A DNA stretch of 64,000 bases, taken from Paeniglutamicibacter psychrophenolicus. GTDB lineage: Bacteria; Actinomycetota; Actinomycetes; Actinomycetales; Micrococcaceae. Positions within the stretch are counted from its first letter, which is position 1. Each line of letters opens with the position of its first letter. Below are positions 1 through 8,412 of this stretch, piece by piece. The position numbers and the translations under genes were made by a program. The stretch lies in contig NZ_JAUSSH010000008.1 in the NCBI RefSeq assembly GCF_030812255.1, positions 62,001 to 126,000 on the forward strand, read 5' to 3'. The notes below the pieces were generated by a model. That model searched no databases and was not told the DNA's origin. It saw only the letters and a list, made by a program, of their open reading frames with translations.

Positions 1-775
1 ACAACACCACGATGTCCACCCGCCGGTTCAAGGACAGGTCCTTGTTGCCCGGCACCGGGCGCGCGTCCCCGTAGCCGACCGAGGATATCCGTGTGGCCTT
101 CACTCCCCCGTCCTCGACCAGGGCGCGCAATACACCGGTGGCCCTGGAGGCGGACAGTTCCCAGTTGGTGGGATACGGATCAACCGGCCGGCGCACGTCG
201 GCAAAGCCCTCCACCTCGAAGTAGCGCTTGGTGGGGGCGAGCACCGGGGCGATGGCGTCGATGATCTCGCGGGCGTTGTCGGTGAGCTCGGCGCTATTGG
301 GCACGAAGAAGGTCTCGGCGCTGACCAGCCGAACGGTCAAGCCGCGGTTGTCGATGGAGAATTCGGCAGCTCCCGCATGCCCCGAGTCCTTTAGCCGCTT
401 CTGGATGCGTGCCTTGAGCTCCAGCAGGTCCGCCTGTTCCTCCTGGGCCAGGGCGAGCAGGGCTTCCTTGGTCTGCCCGTCGATCTGGGTGCTGGCCAGC
501 AAGCCCTCGGTGCCGACCAGTTCGGGCGGGACCACGATGCCCTCGGCGGTGTCGGCGGCGGTGCTTGCCTCCACCCCGAACCCTGTCGCCAGGGAATTCT
601 TCAGCGCCTCAAACTTGTCCTGGTCCACCGTGGACATGGCAAAGAGCACGATGAACAGGCACATCAGCACGGTGACCATGTCCATGTAGGAGGCCATCCA
701 GCGCTCGTCCGGGCCCTGGTGGCCTGAATCGGCGCCCCCGCGGCCCTTCCTGCCCCCGCGCCGGGACCTGCTCAT
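1..775 (-). CDS. motB: Flagellar motor stator protein MotB (3' end outside window)
   Basis: MotB is the peptidoglycan-anchored half of the ion-driven flagellar stator and works with MotA. The start codon at 775 forms an ATGA overlap with the motA stop, so the two are translationally coupled. A basic, glycine-rich cytoplasmic tail of about 25 residues is followed by one membrane segment at roughly residues 27-50. The segment DERWMASYMDMVTVLMCLF holds the Asp expected to bind the coupling ion. At the left edge the frame still reads an OmpA-like peptidoglycan-binding domain (NRRVDIVVL), so the gene runs out of the window. The reading frame is open throughout. Confidence 0.95.
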   Translation of the reverse strand, partial: MSRSRRGGRKGRGGADSGHQGPDERWMASYMDMVTVLMCLFIVLFAMSTVDQDKFEALKNSLATGFGVEASTAADTAEGIVVPPELVGTEGLLASTQIDGQTKEALLALAQEEQADLLELKARIQKRLKDSGHAGAAEFSIDNRGLTVRLVSAETFFVPNSAELTDNAREIIDAIAPVLAPTKRYFEVEGFADVRRPVDPYPTNWELSASRATGVLRALVEDGGVKATRISSVGYGDARPVPGNKDLSLNRRVDIVVL

Positions 776-1587
776 GCGGCTTCCTTGAAGTCATCGAGCA
801 AGGCCCCGGGTCCCGAGTCCTTCGCCTTGCCCTTGCCCAGCGCGTGGGCCGGGACCATGGCCTGGAGCTTCTCCTCGAGCAAGATCGGCTGGCTGCCGCC
901 CTGGATGGCCAGCACGCCCTCCATGACCAGGGTCATCGAGTCGATTTCCAGCTCGGAGAGCCGGCGCAGCCGCGAACCGATGGGCAGCCAGATGAAGTTG
1001 GCCGAGACCAGGCCCCAGAGCGTCGCCACGAAGGCCGCGGCGATCATGTGGCCCAGCTCGTCGGGCTTGGAGAGGTTTTCCAGCACGTGGGTCAGCGAGA
1101 CCACGGTGCCGATGATGCCCACGGTGGGCGCGTAGCCGCCCAGGGTGGAGAACCACTTGTGCGCGATCGCGTTGGTGGTCTCGCGCGTGGTGATCTCGTC
1201 CTCGAGGGTCTCGCGCAGTTCGTCACCGTCCATGCCGTCGGCCAGGGATTGCAGTGCGCGGCCCAGGAAGGGGTCCTTGGCGTCGCGGGCCTCCGATTCC
1301 AGGGCCAGCAGTCCGTCCTTGCGGGCAACCTCGGCGAGTTCGACCAGCTTGGCGATGGTGGCGCGGGCCTCGGGGAGCTTGCCGCGGAAGGCCGAGGGCA
1401 GTGCCCTGACGGCCAGGACCGTGTCCGCGATGGTGCCGCTGGCGATGCCCACGGCGATGGTTCCGAAGAACACGATGATCATGGGGGCCGGCAGCAGGAT
1501 GGAGGAGACCGATGCGCCCTCCATGTACAGCATGGTGAACATGGCGCCGAAGGCCAGCAGCAGGCCTATGAGTGTTGCGGGATCCAA
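772..1587 (-). CDS. motA: Flagellar motor stator protein MotA
   Basis: Inner-membrane stator subunit that forms the ion channel with MotB and transmits torque to FliG. The 271-residue length is normal. The N-terminus MDPATLIGLLLAFGAMFTML is the first membrane helix, with a second at about residues 33-52. The large cytoplasmic loop (about 60-150) is acidic and basic as in the family, and two further helices lie at about 150-200 (GGYAPTVGIIGTVVSL). Translation starts at TTG 1587 with GAGGAC upstream. It follows flbD by 12 bp and overlaps motB by 4 bp. Confidence 0.95.
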   Translation of the reverse strand: MDPATLIGLLLAFGAMFTMLYMEGASVSSILLPAPMIIVFFGTIAVGIASGTIADTVLAVRALPSAFRGKLPEARATIAKLVELAEVARKDGLLALESEARDAKDPFLGRALQSLADGMDGDELRETLEDEITTRETTNAIAHKWFSTLGGYAPTVGIIGTVVSLTHVLENLSKPDELGHMIAAAFVATLWGLVSANFIWLPIGSRLRRLSELEIDSMTLVMEGVLAIQGGSQPILLEEKLQAMVPAHALGKGKAKDSGPGALLDDFKEAA

Positions 1588-1599
1588 TGTGGCGTCCTC

Positions 1600-1824
1600 T
1601 TATCGGTGCGGCGGCGGGTCGGACGGCACGGCCTGGCGGGCCAGGGAAACCACGCGGGCGCGGTGTCCCGCGACCAGGGAGATGACCTCTTCCATGGTTT
1701 CGCGCACCACGTACTTGGCACCGGTGGCCATGAACACGACGGTGTCGGGGTTTTCCTGGATCCGCTCGATGAGGTCGGCATTGATCGCAAAGCGTGTGGC
1801 ATTGAGCCTGGTAACTACGATCAT
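1600..1824 (-). CDS. flbD: FlbD family flagellar protein
   Basis: Small 74-residue protein of the FlbD/YlzI family found beside motA or flgE in many Gram-positive flagellar operons. Its molecular role is not settled. The sequence MIVVTRLNATRFAINADLIE and the later segment TVVFMATGAKYVVRETMEEV match the family pattern. It sits between flgE (79 bp upstream in the transcript) and motA (12 bp downstream), which is the conserved position. The C-terminal 15 residues are basic and proline-rich and look dispensable. Confidence 0.88.
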   Translation of the reverse strand: MIVVTRLNATRFAINADLIERIQENPDTVVFMATGAKYVVRETMEEVISLVAGHRARVVSLARQAVPSDPPPHR

Positions 1825-1903
1825 GAATGCGCCCGTCCTTTCACAGGTGCACTCTCGGCAGGAAAGGCGGCACCGTTAGCCAACGGTGCCGCCCACTCGT
1901 CGG

Positions 1904-3082
1904 CTAGCGCTTGAGGTTGGCCAGTTCCTGCAGGACCTCGTCGCTGGTGGTGATGATCCGGGCGTTGGCCTGGAAGCCGCGCTGGGCGACGATCAGGTTG
2001 GTGAATTCCTGGGACAGGTCGACGTTGGACATTTCCAGCATGCCGCCGGAAATCGATCCGACGCCGGGGTCCCCGGGTGCAGCGAATTCGATGGCGCCGG
2101 AGTTCGCGGTGGTGGTGTAGCCCGAGCTGCCGGTCTTCTGCAGGCCCGCGGCATTCGCCACGGTCCCCAACACGATCTGGGCGATGGCCTGCTGCGCGCC
2201 GTTGGAGAACGTGCCGGTCAGCGTGCCGTCCGAGCCCAGGGTGTAGGACTCCAGGGTGCCGGCCGCGTTGCCATCCGCCGTGGCGATGGAAACGGTCTTC
2301 AGCCCGGCGTAGCCGGTGACATTGGAGATGTCGATGGCGATCCCGTTCAGGTCCGGGAGGGTGCCGGTGAGCGTGCCGTCGGCGGCCAGGGTCAGGTTGG
2401 TTGCCGGCATCGTGGCTCCGGCGCCGTCGTTGCCCGTGACGGACCAGCCGCCGGCGGTGCGGGTGAAGGTCAGGGACATGGTGCGGCTGGTGCCGTCAGG
2501 TGCGAAGATTTCCTTGTCCTGCACGATGGGGGCATCGCCTACCTTGGCCTCGCTGGGCAGGTTGCCGGCGAGCGCCACTGCGGTGGTGCCGGTGCCCGGC
2601 GAGACCAGGTCGCGGGGCAGGACGATGTCGCCCAGTGCGCCGCCGGTGGGCAGGGCGCCGTTGACTGCCATGCGGCCCTGCACGATGCCGCCGTCGGGGC
2701 TGGTGAGCCTTCCGTTGGCGTCGAAGTCGAAGGCCCCGGCGCGGGTCAGGGTGGTGGCGTTGCCCGAGCGGGTGATGAAGAACCCGTCCCCGGAGATCAT
2801 CATGTCCGAGGCACGCCCGGTGCTCTGGGACGAGCCCTGGCCGAAGTTGGTGGCGATGCCGGCTACCTGCACGCCCAGGCCCACCTGCGCGGGGTTGCGT
2901 CCACCGGCGTTGGCACCGGGGGTGGTGGCGCCCTGCGTCATCTGCGAGAGGGTGTCCTGGAACTGGACGGAAGAAGACTTGAAGCCCGCGGTGTTGACGT
3001 TGGCGATGTTGTTGCCGGTGGTGTCGAGCATGGTCTGGTGCGCGCGAAGACCGGAAATTCCTGAATACAGTGAACGAAGCAT
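1904..3082 (-). CDS. flgE: Flagellar hook protein FlgE
   Basis: Main subunit of the hook, the universal joint between rod and filament. It is exported by the flagellar type III system. The 392 residues begin MLRSLYSGISGLRAHQTMLD, followed by the rod/hook N-terminal motif NIANVNTAGFKSS at about 28-40. The C-terminus SNVDLSQEFTNLIVAQRGFQ plus the ANARIITTSDEVLQ helix forms the matching coiled D0 segment. The central part is beta-rich and Gly/Thr-rich. It lies 66 bp after flgD in the same operon. Confidence 0.95.
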   Translation of the reverse strand: MLRSLYSGISGLRAHQTMLDTTGNNIANVNTAGFKSSSVQFQDTLSQMTQGATTPGANAGGRNPAQVGLGVQVAGIATNFGQGSSQSTGRASDMMISGDGFFITRSGNATTLTRAGAFDFDANGRLTSPDGGIVQGRMAVNGALPTGGALGDIVLPRDLVSPGTGTTAVALAGNLPSEAKVGDAPIVQDKEIFAPDGTSRTMSLTFTRTAGGWSVTGNDGAGATMPATNLTLAADGTLTGTLPDLNGIAIDISNVTGYAGLKTVSIATADGNAAGTLESYTLGSDGTLTGTFSNGAQQAIAQIVLGTVANAAGLQKTGSSGYTTTANSGAIEFAAPGDPGVGSISGGMLEMSNVDLSQEFTNLIVAQRGFQANARIITTSDEVLQELANLKR

Positions 3083-3148
3083 GGGGGTGGGGTCACTTTC
3101 TGCGTTGAAGGAAATGGCAAGGGGTCAAGAAAATCTGCTGGCCGGAAG

Positions 3149-3628
3149 CTAGGCTCCGACGGGATCCGGTTCCGTGGTCTCCGGTTCGGGGTCCTCGGCC
3201 GGCGTCTCCGCCGCGGGTGGATCATCCGGCCTCCCCACGGTGATGATCTGTCCATAGGGGATCTGCTTGTCCCCCACCGTGAGAACCGGGTTGGTCCCGG
3301 CGAAGGAAACGGCCGTGACCACCCCCGTGACGGGGTCATCGCCGCCGGTGGTGATTTGCTGTCCGATCAGCGCCGAGACGGCCAGGCGCTGCTGGATGGC
3401 CAGGGACACGTCCTGGGTGGCGCTGAGTTGGTTCAGCCGCTCCATGGACGCCAGCTGCGTGGTCTGGGAGATCATCTCGTTGGTGTCCATGGGCGAGCTG
3501 GGGTCCTGGTTGGCCAACTGGGTGACCAGCAGGTGCAGGAACATTTCCCCGTCCATGGTCTGCTTGGGAACGCGGGCAGGGGCTGCCCCGGTCCCGAATT
3601 GGGTGGCCTCGATGGGTGGCACGGTCAT
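3149..3628 (-). CDS. flgD: Flagellar hook capping protein FlgD
   Basis: Scaffold that caps the growing hook and is needed for FlgE assembly. The 159 residues are short for the family and mainly cover the conserved N-terminal region: FLHLLVTQLANQDPSSPMDT at about 30-49 and the segment NEMISQTTQLASMERLNQL. A short beta-rich region (about 90-135) corresponds to the tudor-like part. The tail is a Pro/Glu/Thr-rich stretch probably without fixed structure. It lies between fliK (15 bp upstream) and flgE. Confidence 0.93.
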   Translation of the reverse strand: MTVPPIEATQFGTGAAPARVPKQTMDGEMFLHLLVTQLANQDPSSPMDTNEMISQTTQLASMERLNQLSATQDVSLAIQQRLAVSALIGQQITTGGDDPVTGVVTAVSFAGTNPVLTVGDKQIPYGQIITVGRPDDPPAAETPAEDPEPETTEPDPVGA

Positions 3629-3643
3629 GGGCGTATTTCCTTC

Positions 3644-5233
3644 CTAGGCCATCACGTCGAGATGGGATGCGGCGCGGTGGGTCGAGAGTTCTGGCTGGGC
3701 CTGGAATTCGGGCGGATGTCCGGTGCCGCCGGGCAACACCGTGGCTCGGGGGCCGGGAGCTGCGCGTTGCTCTCCCCCGCCGCCGAACGCTTCGCCTCTG
3801 GGGCTCCCCCCGGTGGAGGAGCCGTCCGCGGTGGTATTCAGGGTGATGTTGCCCCCTCCGCCGGCCGCCAGTTCGCGGCGCAGTTCCGGCAGCATGGCCC
3901 GCAGCGCCTCGCGCCCGGCTTCCGTGGGGGCGGAAATCTCCATGCGGATGCCTTCGGATCCCAGGTGGGCCTTGACAGTGATGGGCCCCAGCGCCTCCGG
4001 GGCAATGTTCACGCTCAGCGTGCGTTCCCCATGGGGTCCGGCGGCCAGCGTGGCGATGGGCCCGAGCAATTGCCGGTGCAGCGGCAGCGGGGGTTGGGTC
4101 CGTACCGGTGCGGCCGTGGCAGAGGGCACCTCGATCGAGTCGACGGCTGCTACACCCGCATCGGCTGTCGGACCGGAGTTCAGGGCCTGGCCAACGGCGT
4201 GAGCCGGAATTGTTGGTTGCGGCACCGGTGCAAGAGGCACTGCGGGCGGCGTGGCTTGGAGCGGGATGACGCCGGCGGCTGCGGGTGCCGGAACGCTTTC
4301 GGCCACGGCTCCCTCGGCCGCGGATATGGGAAGTCCAGCCGTGTCGGCCCCGGTCCCGGGGACTTCCGGGCGGATCGATGCAGCTGCTACACCCTGCACC
4401 GGTGCCATCCCGGAGGCTGCGGCCGTCAACATGGCACCGGGCGGGGTTTGGCTCGCATCTTGGGAAGCCGCCACGGAGTCGGCCGGTTCCGGCATCCCGA
4501 TGACCAGCAACGGGGCCTGGGCCACGGGCAGTGGTGGAATCCGTGGCGGCTCAGCCGTCTGAGAGGTCGGCACGCCAGGAAGCGGCACATTGAGCAGCGG
4601 GGCCTGGGCCACGGGCGGCGGCGGGTCCAATGTCGGCGCAGCTGTCTGGGGCGCCGGCACTCCTGGCAGCGGCAAGATAAGCAACGGGGCAACGGCAACC
4701 GGGAAGGACGTCCGGGCCGCGGAACCGGTTGGCAGCGGATCGCTGTCCGCGGCAATACCTGGAGCCTGTGGCGTTGGGCTTTCCGACGGGTGCGGCGAAG
4801 CGGGCTCGGTCATAGCAGGGACCGTGCCCGTCATACCGGGCACGGCCGGCTCCGGTGTGGTTGCCGCCGGTGCCAAGGTCGGATAGTGGGCCCGCTGCGA
4901 AAGCAGCGAACCCTCCTGCTTGGCTTCCGTCGTCTCGGTTACTGCGGTCGCGGGGTCAGCGGCCTCGGCGGAGGAGTGCCCGGCCACTGTGCCACCCTCG
5001 GTCTCAGCCGGATACGTAGCCCCTGGGGCAGGTGCTTCTGTGTCCTGCCGTGGTGAGGAGCCAGGGAGCATGGAAGCAAAGAGCTCGGCGAACAGGCCAG
5101 GCGCAGTTGCCCCGGGGAGGTCGCTGGCACCGGCGCGGGCAGAGGCACCGGCGCGGGCAGAGGCACCGGTGGCCGTAGTCGAAGTCCCGGCTGATGCAGG
5201 GGATGCGGGGGTTGTTGGCAGCAGGGGCATCAT
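3644..5233 (-). CDS. fliK: Flagellar hook-length control protein FliK
   Basis: Predicted molecular ruler that sets hook length and switches export specificity. The 529 residues split into a long Ala/Pro/Thr-rich unstructured N-terminal ruler (about 1-380), which includes short repeats such as ASARAGASARAGAS near residue 25, and a conserved C-terminal domain at about 390-490 (LSVNIAPEALGPITVKAHLG, then MRIEIS-like and LREALRAMLPELRREL-like helices). The low-complexity N-terminus is typical and explains why only the C-terminus is recognisable. Its ATG overlaps the stop of the NlpC/P60 gene by 4 bp. Confidence 0.88.
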   Translation of the reverse strand: MMPLLPTTPASPASAGTSTTATGASARAGASARAGASDLPGATAPGLFAELFASMLPGSSPRQDTEAPAPGATYPAETEGGTVAGHSSAEAADPATAVTETTEAKQEGSLLSQRAHYPTLAPAATTPEPAVPGMTGTVPAMTEPASPHPSESPTPQAPGIAADSDPLPTGSAARTSFPVAVAPLLILPLPGVPAPQTAAPTLDPPPPVAQAPLLNVPLPGVPTSQTAEPPRIPPLPVAQAPLLVIGMPEPADSVAASQDASQTPPGAMLTAAASGMAPVQGVAAASIRPEVPGTGADTAGLPISAAEGAVAESVPAPAAAGVIPLQATPPAVPLAPVPQPTIPAHAVGQALNSGPTADAGVAAVDSIEVPSATAAPVRTQPPLPLHRQLLGPIATLAAGPHGERTLSVNIAPEALGPITVKAHLGSEGIRMEISAPTEAGREALRAMLPELRRELAAGGGGNITLNTTADGSSTGGSPRGEAFGGGGEQRAAPGPRATVLPGGTGHPPEFQAQPELSTHRAASHLDVMA

Positions 5234-6060
5234 GCGCCGTTCACCGCCGTCGAGAAGTGGGCGCGCTGCAGTGCGGCCGTCAGTTCGGCCTGCACGCTGA
5301 CAGTATCCTGGATCGCGCCGGCAGCCGGCTTCGCCGCGCCCGGGACCGAGGTTTCAGAGGGAACGATCCGGCGGATGGTCATGATCGTGGCATCCGTTTC
5401 AAAGAGCTTGCGGATGCTCACGCTTTCGCCGGGTCGCGGGGCATGGATCATTTTGTTGTCCCCCAGGTAGATGCCGATATGCCCACCGCCCCGGGTGACG
5501 ATCAGGTCCCCCGGCTTGGCCTGGGACAGCGAAGGCACCTCGGTGCCTTCCTTGGCCTGCTGGCGTGCCACGCGGGGAACTTCAACCCCCAGGTCCCTGA
5601 AGGTGTGCTGGACGAAGGACGAGCAGTCAAGGCCGATCTTGGGGTTGTTGCCACCCCACACATACGGGACGCCAAGGTACATCTTGGCGGCCGCCACGAC
5701 GTCCGATCCGTCCACGCCGCCCTTGGTTGCCTGCGGTTCGCTGCGCACCGCATCCGGTTTGGCCGCGGCGGCACCGGTGCCCGGAGCAACCGAGGCGGCA
5801 GGTGCCGGGGTTGTGGCCTTGGGGGCGAGCACCGCCGGGGCGGCCATGGCTTCCTGCAGGGCCTGGGTGAAGGCCGCCGGTGTTGACGGGGCTGCGGGCA
5901 GCGCGGAAGAAGCACCCGCAACTCCCCCTGCGTACATGGAGGCCGCCGCAGCGGTGCCGGACGGCAACGGTTCGGGGCGCATGCTGGCCGTGGTGCCGCT
6001 GACACGGGCCAGGGTTCCCTGGATCGCACCGATGCGCGAGGCCATGTCGGTGAAGCTCAC
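5230..6060 (-). CDS. NlpC/P60 peptidoglycan hydrolase embedded in the flagellar operon
   Basis: Predicted cysteine endopeptidase that cuts peptidoglycan stem peptides. The C-terminal half (about 120-240) carries the NlpC/P60 core: GLDCSSFVQHTFRDLGVEVP with the catalytic Cys, and GGGHIGIYLGDNKMIHAPRP with the catalytic His. The N-terminal 115 residues are Ala/Pro/Thr-rich and begin like a rod/hook-associated segment (SFTDMASRIGAIQGTLARVS). There is no signal peptide, so export through the flagellar apparatus is a reasonable inference. ATGA overlaps on both sides (fliJ before, fliK after) put it firmly in the operon, where it could open the wall for rod assembly in place of a FlgJ-type muramidase. 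Confidence 0.9.
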   Translation of the reverse strand: MSFTDMASRIGAIQGTLARVSGTTASMRPEPLPSGTAAAASMYAGGVAGASSALPAAPSTPAAFTQALQEAMAAPAVLAPKATTPAPAASVAPGTGAAAAKPDAVRSEPQATKGGVDGSDVVAAAKMYLGVPYVWGGNNPKIGLDCSSFVQHTFRDLGVEVPRVARQQAKEGTEVPSLSQAKPGDLIVTRGGGHIGIYLGDNKMIHAPRPGESVSIRKLFETDATIMTIRRIVPSETSVPGAAKPAAGAIQDTVSVQAELTAALQRAHFSTAVNGA

Positions 6061-6482
6061 GGTGTCTTCCCTTCGAAGGCGTTGGTGGCACCCAGGTCGT
6101 CAAGCAAGATCTGCTCGCGGGCCAGGGCCTGGTTGCGGATGGTGATCTCGTGGCGGTCGGCCATTTTTTCCAGCGACTTAAGCTCGGCCCGGGCCTGCCG
6201 GTGTTGTTCGCGGGCGCGGTCCGCGTCCGCGTCCAGGGTCGCGACCACGGCATCCAGCTCCAGCAGCATGCCGCGTGTGGAAGCCCGGGCGGCCATGAGG
6301 GCCATCAGCGTTTCGCTGTCCACCGGGGCGTCCTCGGTGGCGGCGAGGGATTCGCGCACGGAATTGCGCTCGCCGGTGCGCCGGCGCAGGGCGTGGTTGG
6401 CCGCGGCAAGTTCGCCGGCGGCCTTGGTTTCCTGCAGGCCGCGCAGCCGCAGCAGGCCGGACAGTGCAAATCCCCTGGACAT
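6057..6482 (-). CDS. fliJ: Flagellar export protein FliJ
   Basis: Soluble export-apparatus protein that links the FliI ATPase to the export gate and recycles chaperones. The 141 residues are almost entirely heptad-like coiled coil (LRGLQETKAAGELAAANHAL near the start, then LKSLEKMADRHEITIRNQAL). This length and structure, and the position directly after fliI, are diagnostic, since FliJ diverges strongly in sequence. It abuts fliI at 6482 and overlaps the NlpC/P60 gene by 4 bp. Confidence 0.88.
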   Translation of the reverse strand: MSRGFALSGLLRLRGLQETKAAGELAAANHALRRRTGERNSVRESLAATEDAPVDSETLMALMAARASTRGMLLELDAVVATLDADADRAREQHRQARAELKSLEKMADRHEITIRNQALAREQILLDDLGATNAFEGKTP

Positions 6483-7801
6483 CAGGACACCCCCATGGTT
6501 CGCAGCAATGAATCAAGTTGTGCCCACGATTGGGCGGCGGGCACCGGATCTTCCAGGCGTTGCTGCAGGAAGTTGTTGATGGCCCCCTGGTGGTCGACCG
6601 CCGCATCAGCCAGCGGGTTGCTGCCGCGCTGGTAGGCACCGACATCCAACAGGTCCTGCACGCTTTTGCGTGCGGCCATGACCTTGCGCAGGGTGCCCGC
6701 GGCGTTGGCCTGTTCCCTGGTGGTCACCCTCGAGGCGACACGCGATATCGAAGCCAGCGCATCGATGGAAGGGAAATGTCCGGAGACCGCCAATTTCCTG
6801 TCCAGGACGATGTGTCCGTCAAGCAAGGACCGGGTGGCGTCGGCGATGGGTTCGTTGTGGTCGTCCCCGTCCACCAACACCGTGTAGATCCCGGTGATCG
6901 AGCCTTCGGCTGAGGTTCCTGCCCGCTCGAGCAACCGGGCAAGCAGCGAGAACGTGGAGGGCGGGTAGCCGCGCGTGGCCGGGGGTTCCCCGGCGGAGAG
7001 ACCGATTTCGCGCTGGGCCATGGCCACACGTGTCAGGGAATCCATCATGAGCAGCACCTGTGCACCCGACTCGCGGAAGGATTCGGCAATGCGCGTGGCG
7101 ACAAAGGCGGCCCTCAGGCGCATCCGTGCGGGTTCGTCCGCGGTGGAGACCACCACGATGGAGCGGGCCAGTCCCTCGGGTCCGAGGTCTTCCTCGAGGA
7201 ATTCGCGGACCTCGCGCCCGCGCTCCCCCACCAGGGCGATGACATTGACCTGCGCGTTGGTTCCGCGGGCAATCATGGACAGCAGCGAGGACTTCCCGAC
7301 GCCGGATCCGGCAAAGAGCCCGATGCGTTGCCCGGCACCCACCGCGGTGAGCGTGTCCATGACACGAACGCCAAGTTGCAGCGGGACGGTGATACGGCTG
7401 CGCTCCAGTGCTGCGGGGGCCTGGCGCTCCATGGCAACCATGGTGTGCTCCCCCAGCGCGCCCAAGCCGTCAATGGGGTTTCCCAGCCCGTCCAGGACCC
7501 GGCCGAGCAGGCCCAGGCCGGCAGGAATGTAGGCGGAGGTTCCGCTGCTGTGAACGAAGTCGCCCACCCGGATGTTTTCCAGGGCCCCGAGCGGCATGCA
7601 GTGAAGTGTCTCGCGACGCGCAGCGACCACCTCGGCGGGAATCTTCCCCTCGCCGATCAGCACCACCGTTCCCAGGGGTGCGTTGAGTCCCGAAACCTCG
7701 AGTCCCAGGCCCACCACGGAGCTGACCACACCCATCCTCACCGGTTCGGCCGCCGAGAGCGCGGCACCCAGCCCGTCCCAGGTCCGTGCGTCAAGGGTCA
7801 T
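6482..7801 (-). CDS. fliI: Flagellum-specific ATPase FliI
   Basis: Hexameric ATPase that energises and orders substrate entry into the flagellar type III export gate. The 439 residues are the usual length. The Walker A motif GLFAGSGVGKSS lies at about 161-172, Walker B is in QVLLMMDSLTRVAMAQREIG near 240-260, and the F1-ATPase beta-like segment SAGEPPATRGYPPSTFSLLA follows. The neighbours FliH and FliJ are its known partners. Start and stop overlap both neighbouring genes. Confidence 0.97.
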   Translation of the reverse strand: MTLDARTWDGLGAALSAAEPVRMGVVSSVVGLGLEVSGLNAPLGTVVLIGEGKIPAEVVAARRETLHCMPLGALENIRVGDFVHSSGTSAYIPAGLGLLGRVLDGLGNPIDGLGALGEHTMVAMERQAPAALERSRITVPLQLGVRVMDTLTAVGAGQRIGLFAGSGVGKSSLLSMIARGTNAQVNVIALVGERGREVREFLEEDLGPEGLARSIVVVSTADEPARMRLRAAFVATRIAESFRESGAQVLLMMDSLTRVAMAQREIGLSAGEPPATRGYPPSTFSLLARLLERAGTSAEGSITGIYTVLVDGDDHNEPIADATRSLLDGHIVLDRKLAVSGHFPSIDALASISRVASRVTTREQANAAGTLRKVMAARKSVQDLLDVGAYQRGSNPLADAAVDHQGAINNFLQQRLEDPVPAAQSWAQLDSLLRTMGVS

Positions 7802-8412
7802 GATCCTGCACCACGCAGGGCCGCGGCGGCTCGTTCGAAGGCAGTGGCGATGCGGGCGTCAAGGAATCCCTCGTCAAAGGCGGTGAGGGCGTCCCCGCGT
7901 GCCAGCGACGGATCTGGCACCAGCTCGATGTCGGTCTCCGGCACGGTGTCCAGGCCCAGCAGTTCCAGGTCCTGGGGATTCATGCGGACCTGGCGCACGG
8001 TGCCCGCCTCGATGCCGTGCAGGGCGCGGTCCAGCGCCGCTTTTGCGCCAAGGCGGTGGTTGGACAGTTCGCTGCCCACGATTCTCTCCGCCAGCATCAG
8101 TGCGGATTCCACCAGCGCGGTGGAGGCGGCGTCCAGTACCGGGACGGTGCGTGCGTGCAGGGCCGCAGCGGCACCGGCCAGGGCGCGCAGCGCCTCGGCG
8201 TGCACCGCGGCCCGCGAAGCCTCGGCCTGGGCCGCGGCGCGTGCCAAGTCCTCGCGCTGGGTCCGGGCCACGGCCTCGGCGGCCCGGATGCCGTGTGCGT
8301 ATCCGGTGGCATAACCGTGTGCCTGCGAGGAGTCCTGGGCCTGGTCGCCGGATCCTGCCGGGGCAAGCAGGCCGAAGTGCGCGGGTTTGAAAGCCGCCGG
8401 CTCAGAGGACAT
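7798..8412 (-). CDS. fliH: Flagellar assembly protein FliH
   Basis: Regulator and stator-like partner of the FliI ATPase. I place the start at ATG 8412 (MSSEPAAFKPAHFGLL), which overlaps the last bases of fliG and gives 204 residues. The frame is open further upstream, but that part lies inside fliG and reads as arginine-rich antisense-type sequence. An Ala-rich helical region (about 45-110) resembles the FliH coiled coil. The C-terminal part (LVESALMLAERIVGSELSNH and PQDLELLGLD) matches the V-ATPase E/FliH-like domain. There is no clear ribosome site, so coupling to fliG is likely. Confidence 0.87.
   Translation of the reverse strand: MSSEPAAFKPAHFGLLAPAGSGDQAQDSSQAHGYATGYAHGIRAAEAVARTQREDLARAAAQAEASRAAVHAEALRALAGAAAALHARTVPVLDAASTALVESALMLAERIVGSELSNHRLGAKAALDRALHGIEAGTVRQVRMNPQDLELLGLDTVPETDIELVPDPSLARGDALTAFDEGFLDARIATAFERAAAALRGAGS

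Noticed and set aside
844-5056. Long plus-strand open frames opposite motA, flgE and fliK (up to 566 codons)
   Set aside because: Gly/Arg/Gln-rich translations lying exactly antisense to well-supported flagellar genes; typical of high-GC DNA.
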